Made by a program: the position numbers and the translations under genes. Below the pieces are notes generated by a model. The model did not search any database, was not told the origin of the DNA, and was given only the letters and a program-made list of their open reading frames with translations. DNA of 64,000 bases. It comes from Planctomycetota bacterium. GTDB taxonomy: Bacteria > Planctomycetota > Phycisphaerae > Phycisphaerales > UBA1924. The DNA is taken from assembly GCA_018242605.1 (NCBI GenBank), contig JAFEBP010000005.1, positions 24,861-88,860 on the forward strand. Reading direction: 5' to 3'. Shown here piece after piece: positions 43,649-52,248 of this stretch (the stretch's first letter is position 1; each line of letters opens with the position of its first letter).

Positions 43649-44680
43649 ATGCCCGACCAACTACCGAAGCTCTCCGACGCGGATGCGGACGTCCTGCGAT
43701 TTGCCAAGGCGCTTGTTGCGGATGAGGCCGCGGCGGTGGCGAACCTGGCTTCATTGCTGGACGCGGCCTTTATCCGGGCGGTGGACCTGATTGTCGCGTG
43801 CGCGGACTCGGGTGGCACGGTGCTGGTCACGGGGCTGGGAAAGTCCGGGCTGGTCGGGGGCAAGATTTCGGCCACCATGGCTTCGCTGGGCATCCCCTCG
43901 CATGCGGTGCACCCGTCTGAGGCGTTTCATGGCGATCTGGGGCGTTTCCGGTCAACGGATACGGTGATCTGTATTTCGTCCTCGGGCGAGACAGACGAGG
44001 TGGTGAGCCTGGCGGCGGTGCTGAAGCAGGACGGTTTGCCGGTGATCTCGATTACAGGTCGCCGGGGCGGCGACCCAACGAGCCTCGAGCGGCTGGCGAC
44101 GGTGTCGCTCACGCTGGGAGTGACTCGCGAGGCGGGGGAGGGGTTCATCGCGCCGACGAGTTCGACCACGGCGACCATGGCACTCGGTGACGCCCTAGCC
44201 CTCGCGTCGGCACGCCGGCGCAACTTCACGCACGAGGATTTCAAGCGCCGGCATCCGGGCGGTTCCTTGGGCGAGTTGCTGCGGCCGGTGACCGAGGTGC
44301 TGCGCTTCGTTGTGGGTAAGACTCTTCCATTGGTTTCGGACACGCTGACCGTTGCCGGTGCGCTTGCCGAAGCGTCCAGAGTGGGTCGGCGGCCCGGGGC
44401 GCTCACGCTGGTTGACAGCGCGGGCCGACTCTCGGGCATTTTTACTGACGGCGACCTGCGGCGGCTTATTCTGCGCGATACGGGCGAACTGTCGCGGCCG
44501 ATCCGGGAGGTCATGACCACGAACCCGCGGACGCTCAGGGACGATGCCCGCGTGCAGGACGCCGTCAAGATGTTCCGCGAGTTCCGGCAGGACGAAATTC
44601 CGGTGGTTGACGCCGCGGGAAAGCCGATCGGTATACTCGACGTTCAAGATCTGATGGCGATGCGGTTGGTGCAGGATTGA
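43649..44680 (+). CDS. kdsD: D-arabinose 5-phosphate isomerase (KdsD/KpsF type, SIS plus CBS)
   Basis: This 343-residue protein has an SIS domain with TGLGKSGLVGGKISATMASLG, the catalytic-site HAVHPSEAFHGDLGR and ISSSGETDEVV. Two CBS domains follow (VAGALAEASRVGRRPGALT and REVMTTNPRTLRDDARVQD). KdsD converts ribulose 5-phosphate to arabinose 5-phosphate, the precursor of KDO in lipid A/LPS. kdsA, the next step, is at 56047 in this window and uses a very similar promoter-like string. The start at ATG 43649 is supported by the TACCCT box. Confidence 0.95.
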   Translation: MPDQLPKLSDADADVLRFAKALVADEAAAVANLASLLDAAFIRAVDLIVACADSGGTVLVTGLGKSGLVGGKISATMASLGIPSHAVHPSEAFHGDLGRFRSTDTVICISSSGETDEVVSLAAVLKQDGLPVISITGRRGGDPTSLERLATVSLTLGVTREAGEGFIAPTSSTTATMALGDALALASARRRNFTHEDFKRRHPGGSLGELLRPVTEVLRFVVGKTLPLVSDTLTVAGALAEASRVGRRPGALTLVDSAGRLSGIFTDGDLRRLILRDTGELSRPIREVMTTNPRTLRDDARVQDAVKMFREFRQDEIPVVDAAGKPIGILDVQDLMAMRLVQD

Positions 44681-44719
44681 TCTCGGCGTTGTGCGGCTGC
44701 ACCGGAAGCGGACGATCAC

Positions 44720-45229
44720 ATGGCACGAAAATCGGCACGTGAGAAACTGCAGTCCTTTCATCCGAGCCACGGCAGGCCCTTTGTCATTCCGCCGCACATG
44801 AGGAAGCGATCGAAAGCACGAACGATGGTGGTGCCGCGGCCGCTGGATGTTGAGGCGTTGATGCGCACACCTCGCAAGGGCAGACTGATCACGGTCGGGG
44901 AGATCCGGGCGAGGCTGGCACGCGCCGCGCGCGTGGAAGCCGCGTGCCCGCTGACCACCGGGATATTCATGCGGATCGCCGCCGATGCGGCGGAAGAGGA
45001 CGCCGCCGCGGGGCTAAAGCCGGTGACGCCGTATTGGCGCACCATCCGGGATGACGGTTCGCTGATCGAGAAGTTCCCGGGCGGAGTTGAGAATCAGATC
45101 CGCAGGCTCGAAGCCGAGGGGCACACCGTTGAGCGTCCCAAGCGTGGAAAGCCGCGGCTTGTTGGCTTTGAAAAGAAACTCACTGCGGAGAGTCCTAAAG
45201 CCAATGCCACGAAGAGCTTGCGAACATAG
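44720..45229 (+). CDS. Alkyltransferase-like (MGMT/ATL-related) small DNA-binding protein, tentative
   Basis: This 169-residue protein has a basic N-terminus. The segment KGRLITVGEIRARLARAARVEAACPLTTGIFMR (given in two parts by motif: GRLITVGEIRARLA, CPLTTGIFMRIAADA), then TPYWRTIRDDGSLIEKFPGG and QIRRLEAEGHTVERP, resembles the C-terminal domain of O6-alkylguanine-DNA alkyltransferases and ATL proteins (GxVxTYGxIA, PWHRVI, QxxLLxxEGV). The PCHR active-site Cys motif is missing (YWRT at that position), as in non-catalytic ATLs. Such proteins bind alkylated DNA. This is a by-eye relationship, so confidence is moderate. Confidence 0.5.
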   Translation: MARKSAREKLQSFHPSHGRPFVIPPHMRKRSKARTMVVPRPLDVEALMRTPRKGRLITVGEIRARLARAARVEAACPLTTGIFMRIAADAAEEDAAAGLKPVTPYWRTIRDDGSLIEKFPGGVENQIRRLEAEGHTVERPKRGKPRLVGFEKKLTAESPKANATKSLRT

Positions 45230-45302
45230 CCGGTCCGCCGAGCGGTCTTCGGGGGCCGTAAACGGCAAGAGAAATAGCTGGCCGATAGGGGTTTTCCGCC
45301 GG

Positions 45303-45308
45303 TACCAT
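45303..45308 (+). promoter_or_regulatory. -10-like TACCAT 5 nt upstream of homoaconitase-like gene
   Basis: TACCAT is followed by ccggc and ATG 45314. No Shine-Dalgarno sequence. Candidate leaderless promoter. Confidence 0.48.
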
Positions 45309-45313
45309 CCGGC

Positions 45314-47296
45314 ATGACATCCCCAGCGCTCACCCTCGTTGAGAAGCTCGCCACCCGTCACGCCGTGGGCCTTTCGTCCGGCCAGCCGGTTCGCCAAGGA
45401 GACTTCATCACGATCCGGCCCAAGCACGTGATGACGCACGACAATACCGGCGCGGTGATGCCCAAGTTCAAACAGATCGTGGGCGCGGGCAGGAAGATCC
45501 ACGACCCCCATCAGCCGGTGTTCGCGATCGACCACGACATTCAGAACAAGACACCCGAGAACCTCGGCAAGTATGCGAAGATCGAGGCGTTCGCGACCGA
45601 GCATGGGGTGGACTTCTATCCGGCGGGCACAGGGATCAGTCATCAGGTGATGGTGGAGCAGGGGTACGTGGTGCCCGGGTCGATGGTGGTGGGCTCGGAC
45701 TCGCACTCCAACTTGTACGGGGCGATGTGCTGTCTTGGCACTCCGGTGGTTCGCACCGACGCCGCGAGCATCTGGGCGACGGGCGTGACGTGGTGGCAGG
45801 TGCCGCCGGTGGCCAGGGTTACTCTCCGAGGCATGCTCAACCCGGGCGTGACCGGCAAGGACGTGATCGTTGCGCTGTGCGGATTGTTCAACAAGGATGA
45901 AGTGCTCAACCACGCGGTTGAGTTTGTCGGTGACGGGGTTGCCTGCCTGACGATGGATCAGCGGATGTCGATCGCGAACATGACGACCGAGTGGGGGGCT
46001 CTGGCAGGGTTGTTCCCCTTTGATGAAGTGACACGTGACTACATGCTGTCACGCGCGGCGTATTTCTCGAAGGGGCACCGGCCCGGCACGCGGCGACCGG
46101 GGTCTCTGGGCGCTTACACGGCGGAAGAGGTTCAGCGAAGATGGGCGCACCGGCAGGAACTCGCGGCGGATATGGGGGCTTCGTACGCCGCGGAACTTGA
46201 ACTGGACCTTTCGACGATTGTGCCGCATGTGAGCGGTCCGAATGATGTCAAGACGATGACGTCGCTGCCGGAGATCGAGGCCAAGCAGGTCAAGATCAAC
46301 AAGGCGTGGCTCATGTCGTGCGTAAATGCACGGTACGAGGACCTGGCGCAGGCGGCGGCGATCGTCCGCGGGCGCACTGTGGCGCCGGGAGTGGAGTTTT
46401 ACCTCGCCGCGGCGAGCGCGGAGGTGCAGGCGCGTGCCGTGGCGGATGGGCATTGGCAGGCCCTGATCGGTGCGGGCGCGATCGAACTGCCGCCCGGCTG
46501 CGGCACCTGCATCGGCTTGGGCGCCGGGACGATCAAGGCGGGTGAGGTGGGAATTTCGGCCACGAACCGAAACTTCGAGGGGCGGATGGGAGATCGCAAC
46601 GGGCTGGTGTATCTGGGCTCTCCTGCCGTGGTCGCGGCGAGTGCGGTAGCGGGGTACATCTGCGCTCCAGCGAAATACGCGGCGTCGAAGGCGGTGTTCT
46701 CGTTCCGACGGACTGCGGGTGGTGGGCCCGGTGCCGCGGGCGCGACAGTGATCGCGGGCTTCCCGCCCAAGGTGCAGGGGCGTCTGTGGTTCCTGGACCG
46801 CGACAATCTGAATACCGACGGAATTTACGCGGGCAAGCACACGTACAACGACGCGATGACGCCCGAGCAGATGTCGGCGGTGATCTTCGAGAACTATGAC
46901 CCGGGGCTGCGGGCGCAGCTGAAACCTGGTGATGTAATCGTGGGGGGGTTCAACTTCGGCACGGGTTCATCGCGCGAGCAGGCCGCGACAGCCCTCAAGC
47001 ACGCGGGGATTCCGTGCGTGGTGGCGGGCAGTTTCAGCGAGACATACAAGAGAAACGCGTTCAACAACGGGTTCGTCTGCTTCGAGTGCCCGGCGCTCGT
47101 TGAGCAACTTCGCCAGGGCGGCGCGGGTGGCAAGTCCTCACAGCATGGGGTGATAGAGATCGATTACACGCGTTCGACTTTGCGGGCGGAGGGCAAGGAG
47201 TTCGCTTTCCCTGCCCTTTCACCGGTGGCGCAGGAACTGGTCGTGGCTGGAGGCGCGGAGGAAGTCGTCAAACGCCGCCTGGCTGCGGGAGCCTGA
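45314..47296 (+). CDS. Single-chain aconitase-family hydratase resembling fungal homoaconitase
   Basis: This 660-residue enzyme fuses the large (residues ~1-460) and small/swivel (~480-650) subunit domains. The 4Fe-4S ligands are Cys336 (LMSCVNAR), Cys396 and Cys399 (PPGCGTCIGLG). The substrate and cluster region HVMTHDNTGAVMPKF, GSDSHSNLYGAMCCLGTPVV, RTDAASIWATGVTWWQVPPV is strikingly close to Lys4-type homoaconitases as I remember them. The small domain has GGFNFGTGSSREQA. The usual SCTNxR is SCVNAR here. Likely reactions are dehydration/hydration of homocitrate, isopropylmalate or a related tricarboxylate; the exact substrate is unresolved. It has no leuC/leuD-like partner and is 9 bp from the convergent DUF885 gene. 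Confidence 0.82.
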   Translation: MTSPALTLVEKLATRHAVGLSSGQPVRQGDFITIRPKHVMTHDNTGAVMPKFKQIVGAGRKIHDPHQPVFAIDHDIQNKTPENLGKYAKIEAFATEHGVDFYPAGTGISHQVMVEQGYVVPGSMVVGSDSHSNLYGAMCCLGTPVVRTDAASIWATGVTWWQVPPVARVTLRGMLNPGVTGKDVIVALCGLFNKDEVLNHAVEFVGDGVACLTMDQRMSIANMTTEWGALAGLFPFDEVTRDYMLSRAAYFSKGHRPGTRRPGSLGAYTAEEVQRRWAHRQELAADMGASYAAELELDLSTIVPHVSGPNDVKTMTSLPEIEAKQVKINKAWLMSCVNARYEDLAQAAAIVRGRTVAPGVEFYLAAASAEVQARAVADGHWQALIGAGAIELPPGCGTCIGLGAGTIKAGEVGISATNRNFEGRMGDRNGLVYLGSPAVVAASAVAGYICAPAKYAASKAVFSFRRTAGGGPGAAGATVIAGFPPKVQGRLWFLDRDNLNTDGIYAGKHTYNDAMTPEQMSAVIFENYDPGLRAQLKPGDVIVGGFNFGTGSSREQAATALKHAGIPCVVAGSFSETYKRNAFNNGFVCFECPALVEQLRQGGAGGKSSQHGVIEIDYTRSTLRAEGKEFAFPALSPVAQELVVAGGAEEVVKRRLAAGA

Positions 47297-47305
47297 TCGC
47301 CGGGT

Positions 47306-49057
47306 CTACTCGCCCGCGAACTTCCACGCGGCCTTGGAATCACGAGCGAGGGGCGCGTTGGTCATGCCGGCGCGGATGAAGTCGACGGGGATGGGCCCGT
47401 ACGTCAGCACCGTGTCGTTGAACTGCTTGTCGGTCATTTTCTTTGATTCCACCAGGTCCTTGTAGAGCGACCGCAACTGCAGGCCGCCGATCATGTATCC
47501 GCACTGGTAGAGGGGCGAATACGAGCCGCCGATATACCGACGAACCTCGCTGGTGGCGCCGAAACGTTCGTGCCCGACCTGGTCAACAAGGAAGTCGATC
47601 ATTTCTTTCGGGGACATTTCGCCCAGGTGGAACTTGAGACTCACGATGATGCGGGCGCAGCGGTGCATGCGCCAGAAGAGCATGCCGATGCGATCCTCGG
47701 GGGTCTGGCCCCAGTAGAGGTCCCACAGGCGCATTTCCCAATACAGGGCCCAGCCCTCAACAAGGAATGGGGTGGAGAAGGAATCACGGTACTCGTGGAA
47801 CCTCTCTGCGCAATAGCCCTGCAGGTGGTGGCCCGGGATGAGTTCGTGCGGCACGACGATGTGCGTGAAGTGGCGGTTGTTGCCGCGCATCGACATCAGC
47901 TTGTCGTCGTGCGGCATCGTCTCGGTGGGGTATGACACTCCGATGTGCTGGCCGCCGTAGACCGCGAAGGGCAAGGACTTCTGGGCGTCCTGGCTGAGCA
48001 TCTCGATGCGCCAGGATTCCTCGCAGAGCGGAGGGATGGTCACCAGATCGTGCTCCTTGAGGAACGCGATTGATTTGCGGGCTTCGACCTTGACGAACTC
48101 GTCCTGGCCGCCGGGGGGCACGTAATCCTGCTTGACCTTGGCGAGCGCGGCCTTCCAGTCCTCGCCGGACCCCATCTGGGCCGAGGCCCTTTTCATTTCC
48201 GTTTCGCACCAGACAAACTCCTTCTCGGCGATTCGGATCATCTCTTCTGGCGAGTAGCCGATCATCTCGAAGGCGAGGTCGCCCAGGAGAGACTCCTTGC
48301 CGATGGGGTCGCCGACGAGCGGGTCTTCCGCTTCGCCCTTGACGCCGGCGACGGTTTCACGCAGGAACTTGGCGTACTCGCGCATCGCCCGCTCCGCCTG
48401 TTCGCGGGGCTGGCGTACCCACCAGGCGAAGTCCGGCTTGTACTGCTCGTGGTAAGCGGCCCATTCGGACATCGTCCCGACCAAACCATCAACCGCGCCG
48501 GCGGTGCGGAGGGCGAGTTGCGGGGTGACCTTGATGATGTCGGCATCGTCGGGCTTTGCGTCAGGCTTGCGGCCTTTTTCGATCCGCTCGCGGACCTTTT
48601 TGATCTGATCGGGGATCGTCGCGATGGCGTCCGCCGAGGTCTTGGGGTCGCAGGTTTCCAATCGCCTGCGGGCCCATTCCAGATCCTGCAGTGATTTGCG
48701 GAACGGCAGGAGGGGCGCCATCTCGGCGAGGCGGCGCTGCTCGAGGTCCTGGCGCGAGCGTGAGAGCGCGAGTTGATTGCGCACCAAAAGCCAGTCGATC
48801 TTGGCGTCCTGCGAGAGCGACTCGAAGGGTTGGGAGTCGAGCTTGGCCTGCCATTCCTTGTTGAACGCTGCGAGCCGCTCGGAGCGGGGTTCGGACCAGC
48901 GCACGTTGGCGAATCGCGACACGTACTGCTCATCCGTGCGGAATGCGCGGATGAAATCAGGCATCTGCGAACTCTGTTCCTGGGCGGGAGCGGCACACGC
49001 GGCGAGTCCGATGATCGCTCCGCATGCCGCGGCACGCCAACTGGGCTGGTGATTCAT
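47306..49057 (-). CDS. Exported DUF885-family metallopeptidase-like protein
   Basis: This 583-residue protein has a signal peptide whose cleavage region contains a Cys (AAACGAIIGLAACAAPAQ), so it may be a lipoprotein. The DUF885 zinc-site HELIPGHHLQGY (HExxGHH) and downstream FLVEGWALYWE with the third ligand Glu are intact. So are GGSYSPLYQCGYMIGGLQ and the C-terminal YGPIPVDFIRAGM. Family members are probable periplasmic carboxypeptidases or dipeptidases. TACCAT ends 6 nt before ATG 49057, and there is no Shine-Dalgarno sequence. Confidence 0.85.
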   Translation of the reverse strand: MNHQPSWRAAACGAIIGLAACAAPAQEQSSQMPDFIRAFRTDEQYVSRFANVRWSEPRSERLAAFNKEWQAKLDSQPFESLSQDAKIDWLLVRNQLALSRSRQDLEQRRLAEMAPLLPFRKSLQDLEWARRRLETCDPKTSADAIATIPDQIKKVRERIEKGRKPDAKPDDADIIKVTPQLALRTAGAVDGLVGTMSEWAAYHEQYKPDFAWWVRQPREQAERAMREYAKFLRETVAGVKGEAEDPLVGDPIGKESLLGDLAFEMIGYSPEEMIRIAEKEFVWCETEMKRASAQMGSGEDWKAALAKVKQDYVPPGGQDEFVKVEARKSIAFLKEHDLVTIPPLCEESWRIEMLSQDAQKSLPFAVYGGQHIGVSYPTETMPHDDKLMSMRGNNRHFTHIVVPHELIPGHHLQGYCAERFHEYRDSFSTPFLVEGWALYWEMRLWDLYWGQTPEDRIGMLFWRMHRCARIIVSLKFHLGEMSPKEMIDFLVDQVGHERFGATSEVRRYIGGSYSPLYQCGYMIGGLQLRSLYKDLVESKKMTDKQFNDTVLTYGPIPVDFIRAGMTNAPLARDSKAAWKFAGE

Positions 49058-49063
49058 GCCGCG

Positions 49064-49069
49064 ATGGTA
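49064..49069 (-). promoter_or_regulatory. -10-like TACCAT 6 nt upstream of DUF885 gene
   Basis: On the - strand TACCAT (49069-49064), cgcggc, ATG 49057. It overlaps the intergenic space just downstream of the prpB stop (49080). Candidate leaderless promoter. Confidence 0.5.
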
Positions 49070-49079
49070 CCAGCATGCC

Positions 49080-49976
49080 CTACCGGTCGGGGAACTCCCA
49101 CGGCGTGCCGGGGGTGTAGCCGATCAGGTCGTAGAGTTGCTGGCGGGTCTGCATCTGCTTGAGCAAACCCTCGGCGCTGCCGGTGGCCCTGAGCACTTCG
49201 AGCGCCTGCGTCACGGCGCCCATGGCGATTCGCAGCAGAGTCACCGGGAAAATGACGCACGAGTACCCCATCGTGGCGAATCGATCGACCGGGATGATGG
49301 GAGTCTTGCCGAACTCGGTCATGTTGGCGAGCAGGTACGGACCGCCCCGGGGGTTGGGGCCCGACAGATTCTGCATGGCCTTGGCGAACTGAGCGAACTC
49401 GGCCTCGGTGGTCAGGCCCTCTGGGAAGATCATGTGGGCGCCGGCAAAAACGTACGCCGCGGCACGGTCTATGGCGGCCTGCATGCCGTCGACGCCGCGG
49501 GCGTCGGTGCGAGCGCACACAACGAAGCCGGCGGGCGCTGCCTTCACGGCCCACTGGATCTTCTCGATCATGTGGTCGGTGGGGATGAGCTCCTTGCCGT
49601 CGAGATGCCCGCAGCGCTTAGGGAACTTCTGGTCTTCCAGATGCAGGCCGGCCGCGCCGGCCCGGCCGTACTCGATGACGGTGCGGCGGACCATTTCGGC
49701 CTCGCCGAATCCGGTATCGGCGTCGGCGATCACGGGCAGCCCGCTGCCGTCGGCCACTTCGCGGATGACGCGGCAGAAGTGTTCAAGGGTCAGAAGGCCG
49801 ACATCCGGCACGCCGGCGCACACGCTGGTGGCGGCGCCCGAGACGTAGCACGCCTCGAATCCGGCCTTGGCCACGGCCCTTGCGCACAGGGCGTTGAACG
49901 CCCCCGGCATGGCGACGCAGCCAGTGTTCATCGAGGCCCTGAGTCTTTCACCCGGCGTGTGTGTATTCGTGCCCAT
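49080..49976 (-). CDS. prpB: Methylisocitrate lyase / isocitrate lyase-PEP mutase family (PrpB)
   Basis: This 298-residue protein has ACYVSGAATSVCAGVPD, the metal-site DADTGFGE, LHLEDQKFPKRCGHLDGKEL containing the catalytic KxCGH loop, and ARTDARGVDGM. These match methylisocitrate lyase, which splits 2-methylisocitrate to pyruvate and succinate in propionate metabolism. The start was placed at ATG 49976, where TACGAT ends 6 nt upstream. No methylcitrate synthase or dehydratase is adjacent, so oxaloacetate/2,3-dimethylmalate lyase activity remains possible. Confidence 0.88.
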   Translation of the reverse strand: MGTNTHTPGERLRASMNTGCVAMPGAFNALCARAVAKAGFEACYVSGAATSVCAGVPDVGLLTLEHFCRVIREVADGSGLPVIADADTGFGEAEMVRRTVIEYGRAGAAGLHLEDQKFPKRCGHLDGKELIPTDHMIEKIQWAVKAAPAGFVVCARTDARGVDGMQAAIDRAAAYVFAGAHMIFPEGLTTEAEFAQFAKAMQNLSGPNPRGGPYLLANMTEFGKTPIIPVDRFATMGYSCVIFPVTLLRIAMGAVTQALEVLRATGSAEGLLKQMQTRQQLYDLIGYTPGTPWEFPDR

Positions 49977-49982
49977 CCGAGG

Positions 49983-49988
49983 ATCGTA
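49983..49988 (-). promoter_or_regulatory. -10-like TACGAT 6 nt upstream of prpB start
   Basis: On the - strand TACGAT (49988-49983) is followed by cctcgg and ATG 49976. It is divergent from the hmgA box 73 bp away. Candidate leaderless promoter. Confidence 0.48.
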
Positions 49989-50060
49989 CCGCGGCGGCGA
50001 GGGCACGCGGCGGGCGGAAAATCGGGGTGGAGTTGCACCCCGGGTCTCGCGGTCGGTGTG

Positions 50061-50066
50061 TAAAAT
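50061..50066 (+). promoter_or_regulatory. -10-like TAAAAT 5 nt upstream of hmgA start
   Basis: TAAAAT, ccgtt, ATG 50072, with no Shine-Dalgarno sequence. The best match to the canonical -10 in the set. Confidence 0.52.
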
Positions 50067-50071
50067 CCGTT

Positions 50072-51409
50072 ATGCCGTACTACACGAAACTCGGCCTTCT
50101 TCCCCGCAAGCGCCACGTTCAGTTCCGCCGCCCGGACGGCGCGCTGTACTCCGAGGAGCTCTTCGGTACGGAGGGCTTCTCCGGACCGTCTTCAACGATG
50201 TACCACATCCATCCGCCGACGCAGGTCTACGGCTGGAAGCCGCAGTACTCGACGACGGTGGAGTACCTCGAGCGTGACATCATGCGGATGCGGCATCTCA
50301 AGAGCGCACCGATGCCCCCCAAGGGCGACTTCGTTACGGGCCGCGTGGTGTTGTTTGGCAACGCCGACTGCGAGATGGCGGTGTGCAATCCCGCCGAGCA
50401 GATGGCCTACCACTTCAAGAACGGCCAGGGCGATGAGTGCATATTCATCCACTTCGGCACCGGCGTGTGCCACAGCATGCTCGGCTCACTGCGGTTCGGG
50501 CCGCATGATTACCTGGTGATGCCCAAGGGCGTCATCTACACGATCATCTGGGACAAGCGGGAGAACGATCCCGCGACGGGCAAGCCCAAGGACGGCGGCC
50601 CCTCGGTGGAGAGCTGTCCTTTCGGCAAGTTCCTGCTCATCGAGACGGTCAACGGCAGCCATATCGGGCCGCCGCCCCGGTATGTATCGAAGGCGACCGG
50701 GCAGTACCTGGAGCACAGCCCCTTCTGCGAGCGAGACCTGCGTCTGCCGGAGATGCCGCTGACGTGGGATCAGCGCGGCGACTTCGAGGTGCGGATCAAG
50801 GCCCGCGATCTCGTCCACTCGTACATCTATCACTATCACCCGCTCGACGTGGTGGGCTGGGACGGGTGCTACTACCCGTTCATCTTCAATATCGACGACT
50901 TCGCGCCAATCACGGGCCAACTCCACATGCCCCCGCCGATCCATCAGACGTTTGAAGCGCACAACTTCGTCATCTGCTCGTTCTGCCCGCGCATGCTGGA
51001 CTACCACCCGCAGGCGATCAAGGTGCCGTACAACCACAGCAACCTGGACAGCGATGAAGTGCTGTACTACGTCGAGGGGAACTTCGGCAGCCGCAAGGGC
51101 ATCGAGGTGGGGAGCCTGACGCTGCACCCGCAGGGCATCCCGCACGGCCCGCACCCGGGCACGATCGAGGCGTCGCTCTCGGCGACCCACACGGGCGAAC
51201 TGGCGGTGATGTGCGATACGTTCCGCCCGCTGTTCCCCACGAAGGCCGCGCTGGATCTCGACGACGACAAGTATCCCGCCAGTTGGCAGGGCGAGCACTT
51301 CCCGGGGCTTGCATCAGGCAAGATGCACCTGAACGGCGCTTCCAACGGCGTGCCGGGGCGGGTGCCGGTGTTCGAGCATCGCAGCGTGGCCAACGTCTGG
51401 GCGCCCTGA
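50072..51409 (+). CDS. hmgA: Homogentisate 1,2-dioxygenase
   Basis: This 445-residue cupin dioxygenase opens the homogentisate ring in tyrosine and phenylalanine catabolism. The sequence MPYYTKLGLLPRKRHVQFR, EELFGTEGFSGPSSTMYHIH, the Fe-site HPQGIPHGPHPG and YYVEGNFGSRKG are diagnostic for HmgA. In combination with HPPD (22753) it gives the first two dedicated steps; maleylacetoacetate isomerase and fumarylacetoacetase are not in the window. It is divergent from prpB with 95 bp between starts. Confidence 0.95.
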   Translation: MPYYTKLGLLPRKRHVQFRRPDGALYSEELFGTEGFSGPSSTMYHIHPPTQVYGWKPQYSTTVEYLERDIMRMRHLKSAPMPPKGDFVTGRVVLFGNADCEMAVCNPAEQMAYHFKNGQGDECIFIHFGTGVCHSMLGSLRFGPHDYLVMPKGVIYTIIWDKRENDPATGKPKDGGPSVESCPFGKFLLIETVNGSHIGPPPRYVSKATGQYLEHSPFCERDLRLPEMPLTWDQRGDFEVRIKARDLVHSYIYHYHPLDVVGWDGCYYPFIFNIDDFAPITGQLHMPPPIHQTFEAHNFVICSFCPRMLDYHPQAIKVPYNHSNLDSDEVLYYVEGNFGSRKGIEVGSLTLHPQGIPHGPHPGTIEASLSATHTGELAVMCDTFRPLFPTKAALDLDDDKYPASWQGEHFPGLASGKMHLNGASNGVPGRVPVFEHRSVANVWAP

Positions 51410-51451
51410 GCCGCAGCGGAGTATTCGACGAACCGCGCTGTGCGCGTGACG

Positions 51452-51457
51452 TACGGT
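51452..51457 (+). promoter_or_regulatory. -10-like TACGGT 6 nt upstream of MOSC gene
   Basis: TACGGT, tgtttc, ATG 51464; no Shine-Dalgarno sequence. It decides the start used for the MOSC gene. Confidence 0.48.
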
Positions 51458-51463
51458 TGTTTC

Positions 51464-52111
51464 ATGCGCATCGTCAGCGTCAACACATCCGCCGTTCGCC
51501 ACGTGACACGGGGAGAACGCTCCTATTCCACGGCGATCTTCAAAGCCGCCCAGACCGGCCCGGTTGGCGTGCACTCGCTCGGGCTCGAGGGCGATGATCA
51601 GTCGGACAAGCGTCACCATGGAGGGCCCACGCAAGCGGTGTACGCACTTTCGACGCAGGAGTACGACCATTGGAGGAGTGAACTGAACCGGGACATCCCG
51701 CTCGGGCTGATGGGCGAGAATCTCTCGATCGACGGGCTCGACGATTCCACCGTGTGCGTCGGCGATATCTGGCGCATCGGCACCGTTGAACTCCAGGTCA
51801 CGAAGACCAGAGCTCCGTGCGCAACGCTGGCGATGGCGATGGAACTCCCGGCGTTTCCCAAGGCCTTCCTCGCGAGGTTGAGAGTGGGGCCGTACTTCCG
51901 GGTCCTGCAGGAGGGAACGCTGTGCGTCGGCGACGAGGCCAAGGTGCTGCACAAGGACACGGCCGGGCTCACCTGCCCTGAAGTGACGCGGCTCATGTAT
52001 CTGACGAATGACGAGCGCGACGCGTGGAAGCGTGCCGCGGCGGTGGACGCCTTGTGCCCGAAGTGGAAGGCCAAGTTCCTGGCTCGGGCCGACGGCGACC
52101 ATTCATCTTGA
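51464..52111 (+). CDS. MOSC domain protein (YiiM-like)
   Basis: This 215-residue protein has the MOSC pattern: GLEGDDQSDKRHHGGPTQAVY, LGLMGENLSIDGL, and the putative cofactor-ligand Cys119 in VTKTRAPCATL. YiiM homologues reduce N-hydroxylated bases such as 6-N-hydroxylaminopurine using molybdenum cofactor. The YiiM-like 3-alpha C-terminal extension appears present (TRLMYLTNDERDAWKRA). No moa or mob genes are nearby. Confidence 0.9.
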   Translation: MRIVSVNTSAVRHVTRGERSYSTAIFKAAQTGPVGVHSLGLEGDDQSDKRHHGGPTQAVYALSTQEYDHWRSELNRDIPLGLMGENLSIDGLDDSTVCVGDIWRIGTVELQVTKTRAPCATLAMAMELPAFPKAFLARLRVGPYFRVLQEGTLCVGDEAKVLHKDTAGLTCPEVTRLMYLTNDERDAWKRAAAVDALCPKWKAKFLARADGDHSS

Positions 52112-52248
52112 GAACGCTTCGGGTGGGACTTCAGTCGCCCGAACAATCGCCGAATCAGAGCGGCGTATCATCCATTCGCTCACCGGCATCGAAAGAGTTG
52201 TCGACGGACCGCGGCTTCCACCGCGACGTTGATTCTGGAGTCATCGCA

